64,000 nucleotides of DNA, taken from positions 1 to 64,000 of the forward strand of contig SFJH01000007.1 in assembly GCA_004555155.1 (NCBI GenBank), written 5' to 3'. This DNA comes from Clostridiales bacterium. Its GTDB lineage: Bacteria > Bacillota > Clostridia > Christensenellales > Aristaeellaceae. Of this stretch, positions 58,969 to 64,000 are shown piece by piece. Positions within the stretch are counted from its first letter, which is position 1; every line of letters begins with the position of its first letter. A program made the position numbers and the translations under genes. The notes beneath the pieces were generated by a model that worked only from the letters and a program-made list of their open reading frames with translations, was not told the origin of the DNA and did not search any database.

Positions 58969-60753
58969 ATGCTTCTCACCGCAGAAAATCTGCGCAAAAA
59001 TTACGGCATGAAGCAGCTGCTGGACGGCGTGACGCTCTATCTGAACCAGGGCGAGCGCATCGGCCTGATCGGCGTCAACGGCACGGGCAAGAGCACCCTT
59101 CTGAAGCTCCTGGCCGGCGCGGAATCGCCGGACGAGGGGCGCGTTGCGCTGGACCCGAACGTGCAGGTTTCATACCTTCCGCAGACGCCGGCGCTGAACG
59201 ACGGGCTGACCGTGCTGGAGCAGGTGTTTGCCGGCCACCCGGCGGAATTCCGCGAGATCAACGAATATGAGGCCAAGACGATCCTCACAAAGCTGGGCAT
59301 CACCGACTTCGACCGGAAGATCGGCGAGCTGTCCGGCGGACAGCGCAAGCGCGTGGCGCTGGCCACGGTGTTCGTCTACCCCGCCGACGTGCTGATTCTG
59401 GACGAGCCCACCAACCATCTGGACGCGGAGATGGTCGCCTGGCTGGAGCAGCGGCTGGCCCGGTTCACCGGCGGGCTGGTGATGGTCACCCACGACCGCT
59501 ATTTCCTGGAAAACGTGGTGACGAAGATCGCGGAGCTCAGCCGCGGCGAGTTGTTTCTGTACGAGGCGAACTATTCCAAATACCTCGAGCTGAAGGCCCA
59601 GCGGCTGGAGATGGCCCAGGCCAGCGAGCGCAAGCGGCAGGCGCTTCTGCGCAGGGAGACCGAGTGGATCATGCGCGGCTGCCGCGCCCGGTCCACCAAG
59701 AGCACCGAGCGCATCGCCCGCTATGAGGCGCTGAAGGCCCAGGAGGGCCCCCGCGCCGACGAGAGCCTGTCCATCTCGGCGGGCGCCTCCCGGCTGGGGC
59801 GCAAGACGGTGGAGCTGCAGCACGTCTCCAAGTCCTTCGGGGACAAAACCGTCATCCGCGATTTTTCCTACACAATCCTGCGGGACGACCGCGTGGGCAT
59901 CGTCGGCAGAAACGGCGCGGGCAAGAGCACGCTGCTGAACCTGATCGCCGGCACGCTGCCGCCCGACTCCGGCCGCGTCGACTTCGGCGGCACGGTGCGC
60001 ATCGGCTACTTCACCCAGGAGGGCAGGGAGCTGGATCCCGATCAGCGCCCCTACGACTACATCCACGAAATCGCCTCCGAGCTGCGCACCCGGGAGGGCC
60101 GTGTGTCCGCCACGCAGATGATGGAGCGGTTCCTGTTCCCGTCCGACCTCCAGTTCTCCACCATCGGACGGCTGTCCGGCGGCGAGCGGCGCAGGCTGTA
60201 TCTGCTGGGCATCCTGATGAGCGCGCCCAACATCCTGCTGCTGGACGAGCCCACCAACGATCTGGACGTGGAGACGCTCACCATTCTGGAGGACTATCTG
60301 ACCGAGTTCCCCGGCGCGGTGGTGGCGGTGTCCCACGACCGGTACTTCCTGGACAAGACCGCCGCGTCGATCCTCGAGGTGCGCGGAGACGGCGAAGTCC
60401 GCCGCACCATGGGCGGCTACTCCGACTTCGAGCTGCTGCGGGAAATGGACGCCGCGCCCCGCAGGGAGTCCCGCCCCGCCGCGCCCCGGGAGCGCCGCTC
60501 CGACCGGCCGCAGAAGCTGAAGTTCACCTTCCGGGAGCAGCGGGAGTTCGACTCCATCGACGCCGACATCGCCGCGCTGGAGGAGAAGATCGCCGCCTGC
60601 GAATCCGATATCGAATCCAGCGCCAGCGACTACGTGCGCCTTCAGGCGCTTCTCGCCGAAAAGGGAGCGCTGGAAAAGCAGCTGGAGGAAAAGACCGAGC
60701 GCTGGGTCTATCTGAACGATCTGGCCGAGCGCATTGCCCAACAAAACCAATGA
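58969..60753 (+). CDS. ABC-F family ATPase, Uup-like
   Basis: A cytoplasmic protein of 594 residues with two ABC domains in tandem. The first has GVNGTGKST, LSGGQRKR and LDEPTNHLD; the second GRNGAGKST, LSGGERRR and LDEPTNDLD; both keep the catalytic glutamate of the Walker B. An Uup-type C-terminal coiled coil (~525-594) is present. Members act on the ribosome rather than in transport. ATG 58969 follows GGAGGGAG. It is followed by an AEC transporter at 15 bases. Confidence 0.95.
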   Translation: MLLTAENLRKNYGMKQLLDGVTLYLNQGERIGLIGVNGTGKSTLLKLLAGAESPDEGRVALDPNVQVSYLPQTPALNDGLTVLEQVFAGHPAEFREINEYEAKTILTKLGITDFDRKIGELSGGQRKRVALATVFVYPADVLILDEPTNHLDAEMVAWLEQRLARFTGGLVMVTHDRYFLENVVTKIAELSRGELFLYEANYSKYLELKAQRLEMAQASERKRQALLRRETEWIMRGCRARSTKSTERIARYEALKAQEGPRADESLSISAGASRLGRKTVELQHVSKSFGDKTVIRDFSYTILRDDRVGIVGRNGAGKSTLLNLIAGTLPPDSGRVDFGGTVRIGYFTQEGRELDPDQRPYDYIHEIASELRTREGRVSATQMMERFLFPSDLQFSTIGRLSGGERRRLYLLGILMSAPNILLLDEPTNDLDVETLTILEDYLTEFPGAVVAVSHDRYFLDKTAASILEVRGDGEVRRTMGGYSDFELLREMDAAPRRESRPAAPRERRSDRPQKLKFTFREQREFDSIDADIAALEEKIAACESDIESSASDYVRLQALLAEKGALEKQLEEKTERWVYLNDLAERIAQQNQ

Positions 60754-60768
60754 TGGAGTGACCCTGCC

Positions 60769-61689
60769 ATGAGCTTTACCGTTACCCTGACCACCGTCGC
60801 CATGATGCTGCTGTACGCCGTGCCGGGCTTTCTGCTGATCAAGTTCCGCAAGCTGGACGCGGCCAACATCTCGTCCTTCGCCACGCTGCTTCTGTACCTG
60901 GCCTCTCCCTTCCAGACGATCTACGCCCTGCAGCGCGTGGAGTATTCCGCCTATATGCTCAAGCACCTGGGCCTGGCGCTGCTGTCCGGCGTGGTGCTGA
61001 TGTGCAGCATGCTGGGCGCGGTCTACTTCTGCCTGCGCAGGAAGCAGCAGCTGGTGCCCTACCGCATCTGCACCGCCGCCTCCGCGCTGGGCAACTGCGG
61101 CTTCATGGGCATTCCGCTGCTGGAGGCGCTGCTGCCGGACTATCCCCAGGCCGTGGCCTTCGCGTCCATGTTCTTCATGGCCATGAACATCCTGATGTGG
61201 ACCGTCACCAGCTTCATCATCACCCGCGACAGAAAGTACATCAGCCTGAAGAAGGTCTTTCTGAACCCCTCCAGTATCGCCATGGGCGTGGCGCTGATCC
61301 TGTTCTTCTGCCGCATCCGGATCACCGGGCAGATCAGCGACATGGTGACCACCCTCAGCCGGATGAGCACCGTGCTGTGCATGCTGATTCTGGGCATGCG
61401 GCTGGCCGTGGTTCCCTTCAAGCCCATCTTCACCAGCAAGCTGCAGTACATGGCGGTGGCGCTGAAGCTGTTCGTGTTCCCGCTGTTCGCGCTGGCCGTG
61501 TGCTCGCTTCTGCCGGTGGAGCGCAACTTCGTGCTGAGCATCTACATCATCTGCTGCGCGCCCACGGGCAACCTGGTGCTGAGCTTCGCCGAAATCCTGG
61601 GCGAGGGCCAGGACACCGCCGCCAACGTGGTGCTGCTGAGCACGCTTCTGAGCATGATCACCATCCCGCTGATGCTGCTGATCGTCTGA
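60769..61689 (+). CDS. AEC-family transporter
   Basis: A membrane protein of 306 residues with about ten helices (auxin efflux carrier-like family), predicted to export or exchange small organic acids or amino acids. N- and C-terminal five-helix repeats are visible, with conserved NCGFMGIPL and GNLVLSFAEILG segments. ATG 60769 has GGAG upstream and lies 15 bases after the ABC-F gene. The substrate is unknown. Confidence 0.93.
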   Translation: MSFTVTLTTVAMMLLYAVPGFLLIKFRKLDAANISSFATLLLYLASPFQTIYALQRVEYSAYMLKHLGLALLSGVVLMCSMLGAVYFCLRRKQQLVPYRICTAASALGNCGFMGIPLLEALLPDYPQAVAFASMFFMAMNILMWTVTSFIITRDRKYISLKKVFLNPSSIAMGVALILFFCRIRITGQISDMVTTLSRMSTVLCMLILGMRLAVVPFKPIFTSKLQYMAVALKLFVFPLFALAVCSLLPVERNFVLSIYIICCAPTGNLVLSFAEILGEGQDTAANVVLLSTLLSMITIPLMLLIV

Positions 61690-61753
61690 CGGTGCCGCGG
61701 TGGAAAAATTCACATTTCCGGATTACACTCTTCCCAGAAACGGAGGGATTCCT

Positions 61754-62200
61754 ATGAGCAAAATTGACGTGGTGCGCAAGGCCATGATGGACGCGCTGAA
61801 GGCCGGCGACAAGCCCCGCAAGGAGGCGCTTTCGCTGCTGCTGTCCGCCCTCAAGGCCAAAAACATCGACAAGCGCGCGGATCTGACCGAGGACGAGGAG
61901 AACGCCGTGGTCTACAAGGAGATCAAGGAAGCCCAGGAGACTCTGGACACCACCCCCGCCGACCGCACGGAGATCATCGACGAATGCAGGCTGCGCATCG
62001 CCGTTTACAGCGAGTTCGCGCCCAAGCGCATGGATGAAGGCGAAATCCGCGCCGCCATCGCCGAAACCCTTGCCGAGCTGGGCATCGACGCCCCCACCGC
62101 CAGGGACAAGGGCCGCCTGATGAAGGTGCTGATGCCCAAACTCAACGGCAAGGCCGAGGGCCGTCTGGTCAACCAGCTGGTGGGCGAAGTGCTGAAGTAG
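61754..62200 (+). CDS. GatB/YqeY domain-containing protein
   Basis: A helical protein of 148 residues of the YqeY family, which resembles the C-terminal domain of GatB. The start KIDVVRKAMMDALKAGDK and the C-terminal GRLMKVLMPKLNGKAEGR are characteristic. Family members are tRNA-binding or amidotransferase-related; the exact role is not established. ATG 61754 follows GGAGGG. Confidence 0.93.
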   Translation: MSKIDVVRKAMMDALKAGDKPRKEALSLLLSALKAKNIDKRADLTEDEENAVVYKEIKEAQETLDTTPADRTEIIDECRLRIAVYSEFAPKRMDEGEIRAAIAETLAELGIDAPTARDKGRLMKVLMPKLNGKAEGRLVNQLVGEVLK

Positions 62201-62238
62201 TTCCGCCCGGGCTGCGCATCGCCAGAGCGATTTCACCA

Positions 62239-62267
62239 TTGACAAACCCCCGCTGCCCCGCTATAAT
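62239..62267 (+). promoter_or_regulatory. promoter for the T-box-trpS transcript
   Basis: TTGACA (62239-62244), a 17-base spacer and TATAAT (62262-62267), fully consensus. Confidence 0.92.
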
Positions 62268-62274
62268 CAAGGGT

Positions 62275-62516
62275 AGACAAACCGATGAGTAAGACGAGTA
62301 GCATGATCCCCATCGCCCAAGAGAGCCGCGGAGGGTGCGAGCGCGGCGCGATGCCCATGCGAATGGACTTACGAGGGCGGCCGAAAGCGCAAGCGAGTAG
62401 CAGCCGACGGGCTCCGCACCCGTTATCCGCGCGGATCGCATTTCACGTGCGAAACCTCTAATTGGGTGGCTCAGCAGACTCCGGCCTGCCCCATAAACGT
62501 GGGGCGGGCCGTTTTT
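62275..62516 (+). promoter_or_regulatory. tryptophan T-box riboswitch
   Basis: A T-box leader controlling trpS. The stem I region contains the conserved AGAGAGCCG segment near 62320 and a specifier loop GAATGGACTT, whose UGG triplet at 62364-62366 is the Trp codon. The T-box proper, GGGTGGC (62464-62470), has UGGC to pair with the GCCA end of tRNA-Trp. A terminator follows (62483-62516, GGCCTGCCCC stem and TTTTT). Uncharged tRNA-Trp should stabilise the antiterminator and switch trpS on. Confidence 0.92.
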
Positions 62517-62540
62517 CATGTCGATCAGGAGGGAATCATT

Positions 62541-63551
62541 ATGGAACAGCAGGTTCAGAAAAAGAGAATCTTCTCGGGCATCCAGCCCACCGGCAACCTG
62601 ACCCTGGGCAACTACATCGGCGCGCTGCGCAACTTCGGCCTCTTGCAGGATGAGTACGATTGTCTCTATTCCATCGTCGATCTGCACGCGCTGACCGTGC
62701 GCCAGAATCCCACCGAGCTGCGCAAGGCCTGCCTGCGCACGATGTCCATCTTCCTGGCCAGCGGTCTGGATCCGGAAAAGAACATCATCTACTTCCAGTC
62801 CCAGGTGCCCGCCCACGCGGAGCTGGGCTGGCTGCTGGACTGCTACACCTATATGGGCGAGCTGTCCCGCATGACCCAGTTCAAGGACAAGTCCGCCAAG
62901 CACGCCGACAACATCAACTGCGGCCTGTTCGCCTATCCCGTGCTGATGGCCGCCGACATCCTGCTGTATCAGGCCGACCTCGTGCCCATCGGCGCGGACC
63001 AGAAGCAGCACCTCGAGCTCTGCCGCGACGTGGCCGAGCGCTTCAACGGCATCTACGGCGACGTGTTCACCATCCCCGAGGGCTACTTCCCCAAGGTCGG
63101 CGCCCGCGTCATGAGCCTCCAGGAGCCCACCCGCAAGATGTCCAAGTCCGACCCCGAGGACACCTATATCGCCATCCTCGACAAGCCCGACGTCATCCGC
63201 AAAAAGATCCGCCGCGCCGTCACCGACTGCGACAACACCGTCGTCTTCGACCCCGAAAACAAGCCCGGCGTCGCCAACCTCATGTCCATCATGTCCGCCC
63301 TCTCCGGCCGCACCATGGACGAAATCTCCGCCGACTACAACGGCCTCGGCTACGGCAAGTTCAAGGACGCCGTCGCCGACTGCGTCATCGCCACCCTCGA
63401 GCCCATCCAGGCCGAATACGAACGCATCTCCGCCGACAAAGCCTACCTCCAGCAGGTCATGGACTCCGGCCGCGAACGCGCCTCCGCCATTGCCCACAAA
63501 ACCATGCTCAAAGTGCGCAAAAAGCTCGGCATCGCGCCGTGGAAGCTGTAA
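62541..63551 (+). CDS. trpS: tryptophanyl-tRNA synthetase
   Basis: A class I aminoacyl-tRNA synthetase of 336 residues. The HIGH-equivalent motif is PTGNLTLGN, the signature KMSKS is in TRKMSKSDPED, and the tryptophan-binding GADQKQHLEL is present. ATG 62541 follows AGGAGG. It is controlled by the Trp T-box just upstream. Confidence 0.97.
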   Translation: MEQQVQKKRIFSGIQPTGNLTLGNYIGALRNFGLLQDEYDCLYSIVDLHALTVRQNPTELRKACLRTMSIFLASGLDPEKNIIYFQSQVPAHAELGWLLDCYTYMGELSRMTQFKDKSAKHADNINCGLFAYPVLMAADILLYQADLVPIGADQKQHLELCRDVAERFNGIYGDVFTIPEGYFPKVGARVMSLQEPTRKMSKSDPEDTYIAILDKPDVIRKKIRRAVTDCDNTVVFDPENKPGVANLMSIMSALSGRTMDEISADYNGLGYGKFKDAVADCVIATLEPIQAEYERISADKAYLQQVMDSGRERASAIAHKTMLKVRKKLGIAPWKL

Positions 63552-63883
63552 CGGCGGGGAGAGGGTGACGGGGGTTTTTGCGGGAGGGACTTTTCTTTGG
63601 AGAAAGAAAAGCCCCTCCCGCGCCCTCCCCAAAGAAATCGCCTGGGGTGGATGATGAGGAGGTACTTTTGCACGGTTGCCGTGGTGGCAACCGCACAAAG
63701 GGAGATGTTTGCGGCAGGCGGAACTCTTTTGCCGCAGCGTTATCCCCACACGACGCAAGCCGCCACCACGGCGGCGCAGCGTCCGACGCACGTCATAACT
63801 TTGAACTACCCCCCGATTGGAAGAGTCCAGAGAAACTCAGTTTCTCTGGCGGGGTCCAGGGGCAGAGCCCCTGGGAGGTGATT
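63552..63883. other. hairpin-rich intergenic region
   Basis: No reading frame is credible. Six inverted repeats lie in 330 bases: 63580-63621 (GCGGGAGGG with an A/T-rich apex), 63667-63699 (GGTTGCC/GGCAACC), 63710-63736 (TGCGGCA/TGCCGCA), 63759-63775 (GCCGCC/GGCGGC), 63827-63849 (CCAGAGAAACT, near-perfect) and 63856-63874 (CCAGGGGC/GCCCCTGG). The first can terminate trpS; the last abuts the rsmH Shine-Dalgarno. Confidence 0.7.
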
Positions 63884-64000
63884 ATGGAGTTTCATCATTT
63901 GCCTGTGCTGCTGAACGAGTGCCTGGAGGGGCTGAAGATTCGCCCGGACGGGACGTATCTGGACTGTACGCTGGGCGGGGCAGGACACAGCTCGGAGATC
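63884..64000 (+). CDS. rsmH: 16S rRNA m4C1402 methyltransferase RsmH, 5' part
   Basis: Only the first 39 codons lie in the window. They read MEFHHLPVLLNECLEGLKIR followed by a CTLGGAGHSSEI block, the conserved start of RsmH/MraW, including the SAM-binding GGAGH loop. ATG 63884 follows GGGAGG. In most Firmicutes rsmH heads the division and cell wall cluster after mraZ; no mraZ is seen upstream here. Confidence 0.93.
   Translation, partial: MEFHHLPVLLNECLEGLKIRPDGTYLDCTLGGAGHSSEI

Noticed and set aside
1..64000. Transposases, integrases, tRNA and rRNA genes
   Set aside because: None was recognised on either strand, and no attachment-site or target-duplication pattern was seen apart from the repeats at 56.8-57.1 kb.

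Overview
The window is about 64 kb of GC-rich bacterial chromosome, densely packed and apparently free of mobile elements, CRISPR arrays, tRNA or rRNA genes. Gene content points to an endospore-lineage Firmicute, most likely an anaerobic, perhaps gut-dwelling, clostridial group with high GC. The evidence is a GerW/YtfJ sporulation gene beside a YtfI-like gene, RNase Y, a PrkC/PrpC kinase-phosphatase pair, YerC beside pcrA and ligA, GlpP, a PyrR attenuator, a tryptophan T-box and a 6S-like RNA. The taxonomic placement is inference from these families only.

Region 1 (1-11.2 kb) is a carbohydrate-use locus. It holds a TIM-barrel protein of unknown function, a deleted UroD-like pseudogene, an intracellular CE15-type esterase, an operon of a DHDPS/NanA-family aldolase, a HAD phosphatase and a PHP-domain protein, a three-gene sugar ABC importer (two permeases and a binding protein), and a GH29 fucosidase. 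Region 2 (11.5-22.9 kb) holds a PTS-like EIIC membrane protein, a glycerophosphodiesterase, an Hsp20 gene with a hairpin over its ribosome-binding site, rny, a GT-C-like membrane protein, an RsmC-like methyltransferase, ytfI/ytfJ, an unknown protein, and pyrR-uraA behind a PyrR-type attenuator.

Region 3 (23-43.1 kb) is almost wholly on the minus strand. It starts with a predicted lipoprotein serpin and continues with a housekeeping cluster read in the order yicC-gmk-rpoZ-coaBC-priA-def-def-fmt-rsmB-rlmN-prpC-prkC-rsgA-rpe. Stop/start overlaps (ATGA or TGATG) show tight translational coupling. It is followed by a second minus-strand cluster, yerC-pcrA-ligA. The rsmB product carries an unusual Arg/Gly-rich N-terminal extension.

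Region 4 (43.2-58.8 kb) mixes a third deformylase-like gene, a beta-helix protein, pgi, a DUF3810-type metalloprotease, a 2-hydroxyacid dehydrogenase, a ROK kinase, a GH42 beta-galactosidase, a ferredoxin-type aldo/keto reductase, GlpP, a metallophosphoesterase, a 6S-like RNA, a DUF4091/GH123-like protein, deoC with a tiny coupled gene, and a methyltransferase. Region 5 (58.9-64 kb) has an ABC-F ATPase, an AEC transporter, a YqeY-like protein, T-box-controlled trpS, a hairpin-rich spacer and the first 39 codons of rsmH.

The most noteworthy signals are the Arg/Gly-rich RsmB extension, the lipoprotein serpin whose ribosome-binding site lies in a terminator-like hairpin, the Hsp20 leader hairpin, three deformylase genes in 12 kb, and an array of AT-rich tetraloop hairpins bounded by two near-identical terminator palindromes at 56.8-57.1 kb. 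I saw no clearly new multi-gene system such as a defence island or biosynthetic cluster.
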